A stretch of 62,934 nucleotides of DNA from Gordonibacter sp034932485 (GCA_034932485.1 JAYFOQ010000012.1:1-62934), one strand, 5' to 3'; positions 18,379-26,749 are shown, counted from the first letter of the stretch. The notes: generated by a model not told the origin, from the letters alone. Translations and numbers: made by a program.

Positions 18379-19335
18379 ATGAGTATCTTCTTGTGTGGCA
18401 TATCAGCCATGGAATTCTGGCGCTACGTAGCCCAGAGCAACCTTGCAATGTCTCGGCAACGGGTGGTTGGGATACCTCTCGGCAAGCCGGCCCGCCATGA
18501 AGTTAGCTCGCTTACCGATCGAGGTCTCTCGTTTCTTTCCAAGCCCGTTCATCTACTCGTTAAGAACAAGGCCTCGCGGCACCGGGGCAAGGCCGTTCAA
18601 TGCTACACGATGCCCAGCGGCCTTCCCTTTCATGGAATTCAGTTCGACGAAGGTCTATACGTTGCAGAACCAGCCCTCTGCCTCTTTAGCCTGTCTTCAT
18701 TGCTTCCGTTTTCGAAAGCAATTGCGGCAGGATTCGAATTATGTGGTCGATACGCACGTGCGGTGGGAGATTTCGAGGGACTTGCAAAGCGTGCTCCTCT
18801 TATGAGCATCGCTGAATTCGCTCATGACGTAAGGTGCATGCAAGGCGTACGAGGAGTAGCAGCCGCCCGTCGGGTTGCTCGCTTTGTTTGCGACGGCTCT
18901 CGATCTCCGATGGAGTCGACAATAACTACTCTTTTGTGTCTCCCAATGAGACTTGGAGGATATAGTCTTCCATTTCCCCTTATGAATGCCACAATAAACG
19001 TAACAGCAAGAGATCGACCATTTGTAAAGAAAAGTTGGTACGAATGCGACCTCTATTGGCCTGAAGCAAAATTCGCCCTGGAATACGATTCCAACCTACA
19101 CCACACTGGAGCGACACGCATCGCCGAAGATGCCAGCCGACGCGCTGACCTCGCTTATTTGGGAATCGAAGTTGCAACACTCACCTGGCAACAGACCTGC
19201 GATGTGCGAGAAATGGATAGGATAGCCCTTTTGCTGGCCAAGCGGCTAGGGAAACGTTTACGCAGAGAGCGACTTGATACGTTAGGGGTGCAGTATGATT
19301 TACGATCTCAGCTTCTCAATCCGGGACAACTTTAA
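18379..19335 (+). CDS. AbiEi-like / DUF559-type PD-(D/E)XK nuclease-like protein
   Basis: 318-aa protein of a type common in Coriobacteria. The N-terminal two thirds resemble AbiEi-type proteins, with a PSGLPFHGIQFDEGLYVAEPA segment shape and a following helical region. The C-terminal ~90 residues look like a DUF559/Vsr-type nuclease core: YECDLYWPEAKFALEYDS supplies D-x(n)-E-x-D-like acidic positions, then an AYLGIEVATLTW strand. Function is unknown; such proteins have been guessed to be nucleases or antitoxin relatives. The start at 18379 lacks a clear Shine-Dalgarno site; an ATG at 18409 is possible. The gene is bracketed by inverted copies of the ~140-bp repeat. Confidence 0.6.
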   Translation: MSIFLCGISAMEFWRYVAQSNLAMSRQRVVGIPLGKPARHEVSSLTDRGLSFLSKPVHLLVKNKASRHRGKAVQCYTMPSGLPFHGIQFDEGLYVAEPALCLFSLSSLLPFSKAIAAGFELCGRYARAVGDFEGLAKRAPLMSIAEFAHDVRCMQGVRGVAAARRVARFVCDGSRSPMESTITTLLCLPMRLGGYSLPFPLMNATINVTARDRPFVKKSWYECDLYWPEAKFALEYDSNLHHTGATRIAEDASRRADLAYLGIEVATLTWQQTCDVREMDRIALLLAKRLGKRLRRERLDTLGVQYDLRSQLLNPGQL

Positions 19336-19352
19336 TATACCTATATTCGTCA

Positions 19353-19493
19353 TGGACAAAATCAATACTTAGGGTCGCGGCAAATGATAGATTTGAAGCA
19401 ACTAGAAGATGAGGGCACCGAAAAGACCAGGTCACAAGATTTCGCATGCGCATTCTAAATCTTCCTTTTGACCCTAGGTCCTATTTTTGTCCA
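19353..19493 (-). repeat. ~140-bp structured repeat, copy 2 (inverted)
   Basis: 141-bp element whose minus strand starts TGGACAAAAATAGG and ends TTTTGTCCATGA, as in copies 1 and 3. Terminal stem 9 bp, then a 5-nt internal loop, then a 10-bp inner stem ACTTAGGGTC/GACCCTAGGT (with one G-T pair). An internal hairpin AAGATTT/AAATCTT also occurs. It begins 17 nt after the stop codon of the nuclease-like gene and may double as its transcription end. Confidence 0.6.
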
Positions 19494-19655
19494 CATGTAA
19501 TTTGCTTCAATTTCGCTTCAGCCTATATCGGGATCCGTGAGCATGCAGAAACTCTGCATCCTAGCTATCATTAAAATGACCTCCTTATACGCAGCAAACC
19601 CGCTGCTCCGAGAAGAGGGCGACATAAATGGTGCCGTAAAAGAGTCGAACGCGCA

Positions 19656-19743
19656 GCTAAACAAACCAACCGAACAAACCAGTTGAGTAAACCAACTAAA
19701 CGAACCAGTTGAGTAAACCAACTGAACAAACCAACTGAACAAA
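19656..19743. repeat. Short degenerate tandem repeat (AACCAACTGAAC type)
   Basis: About seven imperfect units of 12-14 nt based on aaACCAACTGAAC or its variant ACCAGTTGAGTA. The two unit types are partly inverted (CAGTTG against CAACTG), so small hairpins form. It lies just beyond the MATE terminator. One frame gives a repetitive peptide without signs of coding. The remaining gene-free DNA of 19336-19848 is repeat copy 2 and the terminator hairpin. Confidence 0.7.
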
Positions 19744-19792
19744 CAAAACGCGGATACCCGCCATCGTCTCGATCACTGGTATTCGCGTTTTG
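19744..19792 (-). terminator. Hairpin terminator of the MATE gene
   Basis: A 15-bp stem with one G-T pair (19744-19758 with 19778-19792, 19-nt loop) lies 57 nt after the MATE stop codon. On the minus strand the stem ends in TTTTGTTTGTT. Confidence 0.7.
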
Positions 19793-19848
19793 AAAACGTG
19801 CTTGGTTTCCAAAAAACTTTACAACCTTCGTCAATCTCAAGCCAATAT

Positions 19849-21462
19849 CTAAACAGATTGCTCGGTCGCCTCAAGCTTTTTCAAACGCCGCCACTCAAAC
19901 GCAAGGAATGTCAGCACAACCAAGATAGACGTGATATCTGAGATAGATGGCGCAAAAAACAAACTCTGCAGCGGCGTGATACCCATAAGACCAGGTAACA
20001 CATAGGGGGCACTCAACAACAGTGGAATAAAGAATAGTATCTGACGCGTAAGGGTAAGTATCGTGGCCTTGAACGCTTGTCCAGTGGCATCAAAGTAGTT
20101 GGAACCAATGAGCGATACGGGGATGATCGGAATAAACACCAGATAGGCCACCAATGCCCAAGCTGTCGCATCTAAATACTCTGCCGGTAGACTGAACATA
20201 TGTGAATACATGTCCGGCAGGAACAATACCGATAACCATAGTGGCGTAGTGATAGCTACCCCTAGCACGATAGCCTGCCCCAAGGTACGCTTCATGCGTC
20301 CGAAATTTCGGGCACCGTAGTTGTATCCGATAACTGGCTGAGCGCCCATCGCAATACCCATAGAGGGCATAATAGTGAATAAGCCTACCGCCGAGAGCAC
20401 CCGCATTACAGCCAATGCTCCGTCAGAACCAAGGGCATCGTATGCACCAAAGCTCATGAGTAGGTTATTCATGATCATGTTCGACACAGCGAAACCCAAC
20501 TCCATTACCGCAGGTGCTACACCCAATGCACAGATGCGTAAGGCTACTTTTGGCTTAATCCCAAGTGAAACCCGACGCAAAGGCATAGGCGAGGTACGCG
20601 ACAGGAAAAACTGCATGACAAACGCAGCTGACAGCGCCCACGAACATACCGTTGCCAACGCAGCACCCATCATGCCGCCGTCAAACACTATGACAAACAG
20701 GTAACCCAACATCACATTCGCACCAGTACCAATAAGCATAGAACCAAGCGCTCGGTTCGGATGCCCTGCCGTACGGATGAAGTTGTTCATACCAAAAGCG
20801 ATAAACTGAAGTGGACAGCCCAGCACAATTACGATCATGAAGGCGCGTGCATGGGGTAGCACCACCTCATCAGCACCTGAAGCGCGCAAGATAGGATCAA
20901 GCGCCAGCAAGCCCACAATCCACACAATCACGCCCGCAGCCAACAACAGTACAAAGCTATTACCCAATACGCGTTCAGCCACGCGCTTCTTACGCTCCCC
21001 CAACTTGATGGCTGCAAGTGCGTTTCCGCCCACACCTACCAACATGGCAATAGCAACCATGAATGTCATGGCAGGGTTCGCCACCGTTGTTGCCGCCAAA
21101 CCATCAGCGCCAACAGCAGCACCCACATACATGGCATCAATGACGTTATAAAGCGTCTGCACCAGCACACCCACCACAGCCGGAATGGAGAATTCAAGCA
21201 GTAGCTTGAGCGTACTATCCGTACCCATGCGTGTGATTTTGGCATCGCCCGCGCGTTGATTATTAGTGCGCTCGATCGGTACGGCAACCTCCAGGTCGCC
21301 CGTGTCAACCGCGGGACGATTCTCGTAGTAGGCGAACTCTTCTACCGCCTGCTGGGACGCCCGATTATCTTTGGTTTTTCTTTCTGCAACCGACGTTGTT
21401 TTTTGCGCCTGATGCCTTTCGGTTTCCGTGCTCCCCACGAAGTCCGCCTTTTGGTTAGTCAT
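19849..21462 (-). CDS. MATE-family efflux transporter
   Basis: 537-aa multidrug and toxic compound extrusion protein with about 12 membrane segments. The MATE fold starts near residue 85 with LLLEFSIPAVVGVLVQTLYN and includes the conserved NYGARNFGRMKR between the halves. An unusual hydrophilic N-terminus of about 80 residues, rich in Gln, Lys, Glu and Arg, precedes the first segment. GGAG at correct spacing supports the ATG at 21462. A 290-nt gene-free leader with four hairpins lies upstream. Substrate unknown; drug, flavonoid or metabolite export are all possible for the family. Confidence 0.88.
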   Translation of the reverse strand: MTNQKADFVGSTETERHQAQKTTSVAERKTKDNRASQQAVEEFAYYENRPAVDTGDLEVAVPIERTNNQRAGDAKITRMGTDSTLKLLLEFSIPAVVGVLVQTLYNVIDAMYVGAAVGADGLAATTVANPAMTFMVAIAMLVGVGGNALAAIKLGERKKRVAERVLGNSFVLLLAAGVIVWIVGLLALDPILRASGADEVVLPHARAFMIVIVLGCPLQFIAFGMNNFIRTAGHPNRALGSMLIGTGANVMLGYLFVIVFDGGMMGAALATVCSWALSAAFVMQFFLSRTSPMPLRRVSLGIKPKVALRICALGVAPAVMELGFAVSNMIMNNLLMSFGAYDALGSDGALAVMRVLSAVGLFTIMPSMGIAMGAQPVIGYNYGARNFGRMKRTLGQAIVLGVAITTPLWLSVLFLPDMYSHMFSLPAEYLDATAWALVAYLVFIPIIPVSLIGSNYFDATGQAFKATILTLTRQILFFIPLLLSAPYVLPGLMGITPLQSLFFAPSISDITSILVVLTFLAFEWRRLKKLEATEQSV

Positions 21463-21506
21463 GTTCTCGCTCCGCTTGCGTGCTAGCGATCAGAGCGCAT
21501 TATCTA

Positions 21507-21652
21507 CGCCATTGCGTATGCAACGGCGGCGCATGTCTTTGATCGCAGTGTTTCCGGGTTGTCCCGGCAGACAAAACCTAAAGTCGGAACTTCCTGCTGA
21601 ACAGGGCTCGACGCCTTCAGGATCCGGGTCATCCCGAACGAAAGAGAGTATA
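21507..21652 (-). promoter_or_regulatory. Structured 5' leader and putative promoter of the MATE gene
   Basis: Read on the minus strand, a TATACT -10-like hexamer (plus 21647-21652) is followed by four hairpins: CGGG-loop-CCCG (21625-21636), TCCTGAA...TTCAGcAGGA with an inner GGC/GCC stem (21592-21622), CCGGG-ACAA-CCCGG (21554-21567) and an 8-bp stem with one mismatch (21507-21528). The start codon is 45 nt further on. I do not recognise a named riboswitch class. The density of stems suggests a regulatory RNA leader or a small RNA, not a protein. Confidence 0.4.
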
Positions 21653-21753
21653 CGGGAGCACATCATGCGACACAAGAGGTATCTCATTTGATAGCTACAT
21701 CACCATCTCATTACCAATCAAAGCACTGCCAACCAACGAGCGAGGTGCAACGG

Positions 21754-22623
21754 CTATCGACAGTCAAGATATTCGAGGAAGCGCTTCGTAGCCAGCGAGG
21801 CGTTTTCCTTGTCTTTCAGCGCAAAACCAATGGTACGAAATGCGGGTTGAGCCAAAGGGCGCACAGCAATACGATACGGGATACGCTTCAAAATAAGTTC
21901 AGGAAGGATAGCGACACCTAAGCCACACTCAACCATGGCCATAATGGCATAGTCATCCCAGGTGGTGAAGTGAACATCGGGACGCAGCTCGGCGCGGCCA
22001 AACACATCTGCAACCACTGTATTCTCACCTTTATGCAGTAACAAAAAGGGATCGTCACAAAGCTCCTCAAGGGGTATGCACTCCTTTGCGGCAAGGGGAT
22101 GATCTTCCGGCACCACTGCCATAAGTTCATCGTGATCGATTAGCAGAATCTCTAAATCGAGATGCGTTGGCAGCTGCAGGAAACCGCAATCTACGCGGCC
22201 ATCAAGCAACCATGACTCAATCTCACCATAATCCCCCATCACCAATTCGTAATCAATACAAGGGTAATCTTGCTGAAAAGCACGAATAATATGCGGCAGC
22301 CAGTGCGTAGCCACACTGGAGAACGTACCAATGCGTATAAGGCCCGACTTCATGCCCGCCATATCATCCACTTGCACCTGCAGCTTGCCGTATTCTGTAC
22401 AAACACTCTGAGCGAACGGCAAAAGTCGCGCTCCGTCAGAGGTGAGACTCACACCCGCACGACTACGAGCGAGAAGAGACACCTTCCAATCACGTTCTAA
22501 ATCGGCGATCATGCGGCTAATGCCCGATTGAGAATAAGACAACACCTCTGCAGCCTTAGTAAAACTGCCATACTCAACCGTCTTAATAAACGCCAGATAT
22601 TTCTGAATATTTGCGTCCACTCC
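21754..22623 (-). CDS. LysR-family transcriptional regulator
   Basis: About 289-aa LTTR. The winged helix-turn-helix occupies the first ~60 residues (YGSFTKAAEVLSYSQSGISR, then LERDWKVSLLARSRAGVSLT). The rest is the periplasmic-binding-like effector domain. It is divergent from the EamA exporter at 22762, so it likely controls that gene and itself from 22624-22761. The frame is open to an ATG at 22716; the GTG at 22623, with AGGAC upstream, gives the usual LTTR length. ATGs at 22635 and 22716 remain possible. Effector unknown. Confidence 0.85.
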   Translation of the reverse strand, partial: GVDANIQKYLAFIKTVEYGSFTKAAEVLSYSQSGISRMIADLERDWKVSLLARSRAGVSLTSDGARLLPFAQSVCTEYGKLQVQVDDMAGMKSGLIRIGTFSSVATHWLPHIIRAFQQDYPCIDYELVMGDYGEIESWLLDGRVDCGFLQLPTHLDLEILLIDHDELMAVVPEDHPLAAKECIPLEELCDDPFLLLHKGENTVVADVFGRAELRPDVHFTTWDDYAIMAMVECGLGVAILPELILKRIPYRIAVRPLAQPAFRTIGFALKDKENASLATKRFLEYLDCR

Positions 22624-22761
22624 CCTGTCCTTCATCCCCAGCGAGTTTATACCTTTGCATGCATTTTCTTCATCGGATCTATGATAAACATTCGCTTTTG
22701 TAATTAACAGCAACATGAGAAACTTCTTAACGCAAAATTATCGAAAAGAAAGTGAACCTTC

Positions 22762-23667
22762 GTGGGAAGATCCTACATCAAATACTTTGCAGCCCTGCTT
22801 CTCTGTGGCAGCAACGGTATTATGGCAAGTTGCATCATGCTTTCAAGTTCCGAGATCGTGTTTCTGCGCACACTGATTGGCGCAATGCTGCTCATTGCGG
22901 TACTATTTGTTACCCAACGAAAACTCACGTGCCACAAGCATCCGCATGATCTAGTTTGCCTTGTTGTGTCTGGTGCAGCGCTTGGAGCTAGTTGGCTCTT
23001 CTTATTTGAGGCATACCGACTGATAGGAGTCGGACCAGCATCACTCGCTTATTACTGCGGACCTATTATCGTAACGGTGCTGTCGCCGTGGCTTTTTCGC
23101 GAGCGGTTAACCCTGGCAAAAATTTCTGGGCTTGGATTAGTGCTTGTTGGTGTATTGCTGGTGAATAGTATAAATATACCAAGCGAAAACAATTTATCGA
23201 CATGGGGTCTGTTTTGCGGAGTAATGTCAGCCGTCATGTATGCCATCATGGTGGTATTCAGCAAAAAGACACGTCATAGCAAGGGTCTCGAAAATACTGC
23301 GTTACAACTAGTGTTCGCCTTTGGAGCCGTCGCAGTATTTTTGGCTACACAAGGTAATCTGATTTTTGATATTTCCGGAGATGATTGGCTGCCCGTCATG
23401 ATATTAGGCTTAGTAAATACTGGTATTGGTTGTTATCTATATTTCTCATCCATTGGCATACTACCTGCACAGACGGTATCGATTTGTGGATACCTTGAGC
23501 CTCTTTCCGCCGTTGTACTATCTGCCATGTTATTAGGCGAAACTTTAATACCTCTTCAAGCAATTGGTATCGCTTTTATTGTCGGAGGTGCCGTTGTCAG
23601 CGAGTGCTCCACCATAGTAAAGCTACCTTCACTTGATACTCTCACCAAAAAGACCGCTTCTCATTAA
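22762..23667 (+). CDS. EamA/DMT-superfamily exporter
   Basis: 301-aa transporter with ten hydrophobic segments in two EamA repeats (first from ~residue 5, second from ~150). Marks include LIGVGPASLAYYCGPIIVTVLSPW and the second-repeat NTGIGCYLYFSSIG. Family members export amino acids, metabolites or drugs. It starts with GTG. Divergent to the LysR gene, a classic regulator-exporter arrangement, and ended by the shared terminator at 23681-23716. Confidence 0.88.
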   Translation: MGRSYIKYFAALLLCGSNGIMASCIMLSSSEIVFLRTLIGAMLLIAVLFVTQRKLTCHKHPHDLVCLVVSGAALGASWLFLFEAYRLIGVGPASLAYYCGPIIVTVLSPWLFRERLTLAKISGLGLVLVGVLLVNSINIPSENNLSTWGLFCGVMSAVMYAIMVVFSKKTRHSKGLENTALQLVFAFGAVAVFLATQGNLIFDISGDDWLPVMILGLVNTGIGCYLYFSSIGILPAQTVSICGYLEPLSAVVLSAMLLGETLIPLQAIGIAFIVGGAVVSECSTIVKLPSLDTLTKKTASH

Positions 23668-23680
23668 TACTGAATACAAA

Positions 23681-23716
23681 GCAACCCCGCCCGACTAAAA
23701 AACAAGGCGAGGTTGC
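23681..23716. terminator. Bidirectional terminator between EamA and lipoprotein genes
   Basis: 11-bp stem with one mismatch (GCAACC-CCGCC against GGCG-GGTTGC), loop rich in A. It lies between two convergent genes, 14 nt after the EamA stop and 35 nt after the lipoprotein stop. Confidence 0.75.
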
Positions 23717-23750
23717 TTCATAGCAAGATAACGAATGACGCTACTGATCT

Positions 23751-24281
23751 CTATGCGAGAGCGGTAGCATAAGTGTCGATCTGCTCCATCACCGCGATAA
23801 CCTCAGACGGCTTACATTCGGCAACCAAAGCAGCACCTGCATCGCCCATGTCAAGCAAAAGAGTACCGTCTGCTTGGGGTTCAACACTGAACGTAAGCGT
23901 ATTATTGGTAACAACATCGGTCACGCGAATCATATTGCCCTGACTCTCGGCAGGACCGACGAAACTTACCGATTCTCCGTTGTTATTCAAAGCCATAACA
24001 ATCGCCAAGCTTCCATCTGCATTACCTGCGTAGTAGAAACCTTCATCTGTATCGGTAATACCCATGTACGCTTCGGTCATTTCACTTTCAATATCTTTGA
24101 GCGAAACATCATCGCTCGAGGAGTTTGTCTTGTTCTCAGCGGAAGAACTTGAGTTTTCGGTATTGCTCGAAGATGAACCAGACCCTCCCCCACAACCAAC
24201 CAGCGCGCCGCCCGACAAACCCAGAATCGCCGCAATAGCCAGTGCTATAACCGACTTCTTTAGTACGTGTGCTTCTAACAT
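23751..24281 (-). CDS. Small secreted lipoprotein of unknown function
   Basis: 176-aa protein. It has a basic start, a hydrophobic helix (~6-24) and a lipobox ALVGC ahead of a GGGSGSSSS linker rich in Ser, Asn and Glu, so it is a membrane-anchored lipoprotein. The folded part (~60-176) has no motif I recognise; it reads like a small beta-rich domain. The frame extends to 24317, but the ATG at 24281 follows AAGGA and begins the signal peptide, so it is preferred. Single gene, convergent with the EamA exporter. Confidence 0.75.
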   Translation of the reverse strand: MLEAHVLKKSVIALAIAAILGLSGGALVGCGGGSGSSSSNTENSSSSAENKTNSSSDDVSLKDIESEMTEAYMGITDTDEGFYYAGNADGSLAIVMALNNNGESVSFVGPAESQGNMIRVTDVVTNNTLTFSVEPQADGTLLLDMGDAGAALVAECKPSEVIAVMEQIDTYATALA

Positions 24282-24617
24282 GAAAAAAATCCTTTCCGTA
24301 ATAAGCTCGTCTTCCAACGGGCTCTCAATGCGAAATTATTATATGAACGTGAATTTAGGAGACGGCAAAAGGAGGATAAACGGGAACCCATACTATTCAA
24401 ACGGGCCTGGCGCTCAAAGGTGTGCAGCAAAACAAACTTTTACGCAGATTATTTCCACTTAACGTCCAACCACGTTTGCATTGCACTAAGCAACGATTAA
24501 ATTTTGTTCGAGGGGATAATTGTACTCGGTCGGTAAACTGCGTTTACCCAAAGCCGTAATCATGCGACTTCAATCAATCGTGACTACAGCACAATTATAA
24601 CCAGACAGGAGACACTC
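24282..24617. other. Gene-free divergent intergenic region
   Basis: 336 nt between the divergently transcribed lipoprotein and the small protein at 24618. No ORF with a ribosome binding site, no long hairpin and no repeat were seen. It probably carries both promoters; AATTATAACC just before 24610 is a possible -10 for the plus-strand gene. Confidence 0.5.
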
Positions 24618-24980
24618 ATGGGGCTTGGCGGCATGCACACACGGAGCACCAAGACAAAGCGTAAGTATTCCATCGACGAAATATACGACATCCTCAAGGC
24701 AGAGGGTAATCTTCCCGCCGAACCGTATATATCAGGTAAAGGACTAATGCGGGGCCTGTTTGTTCCTGGCGTAGGAAAATATGATGTCTGCATTTCCTCA
24801 ATGGGGAAGAAGATCTCATGCAGCGAATATATTCGTCAAGGCGAGCAGGCAAGAAGCATTGCCCTCACCTTTATAACCGACAGCTGGTCTGATGTCCTTG
24901 ATAGTAATTCTTTGAGCAACAAAGCTGTAACCGATGTCGTGGCCGACGAAATAGAGCGCTTATTTACGAATCGTAGTTAA
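24618..24980 (+). CDS. Hypothetical small soluble protein
   Basis: 120-aa protein preceded by AGGAGA at good spacing. No membrane segment or signal. The N-terminus is basic (about residues 7-17). A helical segment IDEIYDILKAEG and a stretch ISGKGLMRGLFVPGVGKYDV suggest an alpha/beta fold. I do not recognise the family. It stands alone, ended by the terminator at 25031-25071. Confidence 0.6.
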   Translation: MGLGGMHTRSTKTKRKYSIDEIYDILKAEGNLPAEPYISGKGLMRGLFVPGVGKYDVCISSMGKKISCSEYIRQGEQARSIALTFITDSWSDVLDSNSLSNKAVTDVVADEIERLFTNRS

Positions 24981-25030
24981 CGAGTGGCAGTCATACGATA
25001 AGCATTTATTTCACAAAACACCACCCATGA

Positions 25031-25071
25031 TACACAAGTCGCCTCACCAAAATACCGAGGCGACTTGTGTA
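25031..25071. terminator. Bidirectional terminator
   Basis: Perfect 15-bp stem (25031-25045 with 25057-25071) and an 11-nt loop between the convergent small-protein and RidA genes. T/A tracts beside it are short. Confidence 0.7.
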
Positions 25072-25120
25072 ATGCGGAGTACCATTTTAAATCTTATTAC
25101 ACCACATGAGGTGCTTTTAA

Positions 25121-26389
25121 CTACACGATAGGAGGCGTACCCTCAGCATTACCAAAGATAGCATCGATCTGAACCAAAGCATCTTGAGGAAGCGAAGACG
25201 TACCAACAACGCGACGAGCAGGAGTACCCTCAGGGAAGAACGCCATATAAGCCTCGTTCATAGCGTCGAGATCCTCAATATTCTTCAGGAAGACATTCAC
25301 CTTAACGGCATCCTCCATGACGTGGTCAACGCACTCAATGATAGCCTTGAGGTTCTTTAGACACTGCTCAGTCTGTTCCTTCACACCGCCAGCGACAATC
25401 TTGCCGGTTGCTGGATCGATAGGCAGTTGAGCAGAGGTGTTGTTGTAGTGAGAGAAAGCAACCGTCTGTGTGGACAGCTTGCACATCGGAGCAGCCTCGG
25501 TGTTGTTGGCCTCCACAATGAGACCATGACGATCCTCGACAGCCTGCGGAGGAGTGCCATCGCCATGGGAAACCACTGCTTCGATTTGTACGAGAGCATG
25601 CATAGGCAGAGCAGCAACCTCAACAACCGTACGAGCCGGCATGTAGCCAACGGCGCGAGCAATGCCCGAGTCGGGGAAGAAGCGTGTGTACACTTCATTC
25701 ACGGCATCTGCATCCTCGAGGTTCTTCAGGAAGATGTTAATCTTTACGATGTCATCAATAGGCACATCGATACTCGTCAAAATAGCCTTAATGTTCGCCA
25801 GACACTGAGCAGCCTGCTCGGCTACCCCACCAACAACAATTTGATTGGTTTCGGGGTTCAAAGGCAGTTGAGCAGAGATGTTGCTGTAGTGCGAAAATGC
25901 CACAATCTGAGTGGACATAGGATCCAACGGGGCGTTATGCGTGTTGTTGGTGTACTTAACCAAATCGCCCGACTGCGGTGCATTCGGAATCGTACCCTCA
26001 CCGTTCGTGAGCAGAGCCTCGACCTGCACCAGTGCATCCATCGGTAAAGCAGCCACGGCAACAACCGTACGGGTAGGAAGATAAGTAGTGAAGAAAGTCT
26101 TGTAGACCTCGTCGATTGCAGGAACATCCTTTATATTCTTCACAAAAATGGTGATACGAACTACGTCGGTCAGCGCATGATCGATACTTTCCACAACTGC
26201 CTTAATGTTTTTCAGACACTGTTCAGCCTGCTCTTTGGCACCACCCGCAACAATTTTACCGGTTGCAGGATCAAGCGGCAACTGAGCCGAGAAATTATTG
26301 TAATGAGAAAAAGCAACCGTCTGAGAGTACTTGTCACTCTGGGGTGCATTGTCTGTGTTTCGAGCCAATACTACGTTATCACCGCTCAT
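25121..26389 (-). CDS. Triple RidA (YjgF/YER057c/UK114) fusion protein
   Basis: 422-aa protein built of three consecutive RidA domains (about 1-139, 140-285 and 286-422). RidA enzymes hydrolyse reactive enamines/imines formed by PLP enzymes and normally are ~125-130 aa trimers of one domain. Each repeat keeps the AFSHY-N-SAQLP-P-T--IV-GG block, a K-N/E-D block, and PARxVV...LPxxALVQ with the arginine that binds the carboxylate. The terminal acidic position is VEA, IEA and IDA in repeats 1-3. A single chain could form the whole trimer. AAGGAAGG supports the ATG. The dyad at 26518-26533 is 129 nt upstream. Confidence 0.85.
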   Translation of the reverse strand: MSGDNVVLARNTDNAPQSDKYSQTVAFSHYNNFSAQLPLDPATGKIVAGGAKEQAEQCLKNIKAVVESIDHALTDVVRITIFVKNIKDVPAIDEVYKTFFTTYLPTRTVVAVAALPMDALVQVEALLTNGEGTIPNAPQSGDLVKYTNNTHNAPLDPMSTQIVAFSHYSNISAQLPLNPETNQIVVGGVAEQAAQCLANIKAILTSIDVPIDDIVKINIFLKNLEDADAVNEVYTRFFPDSGIARAVGYMPARTVVEVAALPMHALVQIEAVVSHGDGTPPQAVEDRHGLIVEANNTEAAPMCKLSTQTVAFSHYNNTSAQLPIDPATGKIVAGGVKEQTEQCLKNLKAIIECVDHVMEDAVKVNVFLKNIEDLDAMNEAYMAFFPEGTPARRVVGTSSLPQDALVQIDAIFGNAEGTPPIV

Positions 26390-26517
26390 GTTAGTACCTT
26401 CCTTTTAGAGTGCATCACTTGCGATACTTGGCGAGTTGGGCCATTCCGGCCCGCTTTCCCGAGTTTGCTTGTTCCGCTAAATTCTCTTACCATTCGGGAC
26501 TGCTGTAGTATAGCGTT

Positions 26518-26533
26518 TTGTGCACTTGCACAA
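26518..26533. promoter_or_regulatory. Dyad TTGTGCA-CT-TGCACAA, candidate operator
   Basis: Perfect 7-nt arms with a 2-nt centre, identical in arms to the core of the palindrome at 17879-17908 upstream of ech. It lies 129 nt before the triple RidA start codon. The remainder of the gene-free stretch 26390-26819 holds no ORF of note and a hairpin at 26717-26749. Confidence 0.55.
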
Positions 26534-26716
26534 TTACCATTTCTTGAGATTGTTGACCGACGGAAAGAGGGACGTTTGTTTGTATATCGGGAATTTTGGA
26601 AACCTCCGATAAGACCATGCAGAAAACTTATGGTGAAGATACATTTCATGCAAGTTTACCGCACCTACCGTTTACCGATTAGTTACTAGCCTCTTCGCAT
26701 ACCCTCCACAGATCGA

Positions 26717-26749
26717 CTGAGAGGCGCCTAAAAATAGGACGCCTCTCAG
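26717..26749 (-). terminator. Hairpin downstream of the sodium channel gene
   Basis: 10-bp perfect stem CTGAGAGGCG/CGCCTCTCAG with a 13-nt loop, about 70 nt after the channel stop codon. No clear T tract on the minus strand, so termination is inferred from position. Confidence 0.45.

Noticed and set aside
19518..19742. Minus-strand ORF with repeated QLV/WF residues
   Set aside because: The pattern comes from the tandem DNA repeat; no start signal and two frames give the same kind of peptide.
21530..21640. SRP RNA or guanidine riboswitch in the MATE leader
   Set aside because: The SRP GGAAGxxAGCAGC loop and the guanidine-class signatures are absent, so the region is only called a structured leader.
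25427..26047. 206-codon plus-strand ORF inside the RidA fusion
   Set aside because: Its internal repetition just mirrors the three RidA repeats on the other strand.
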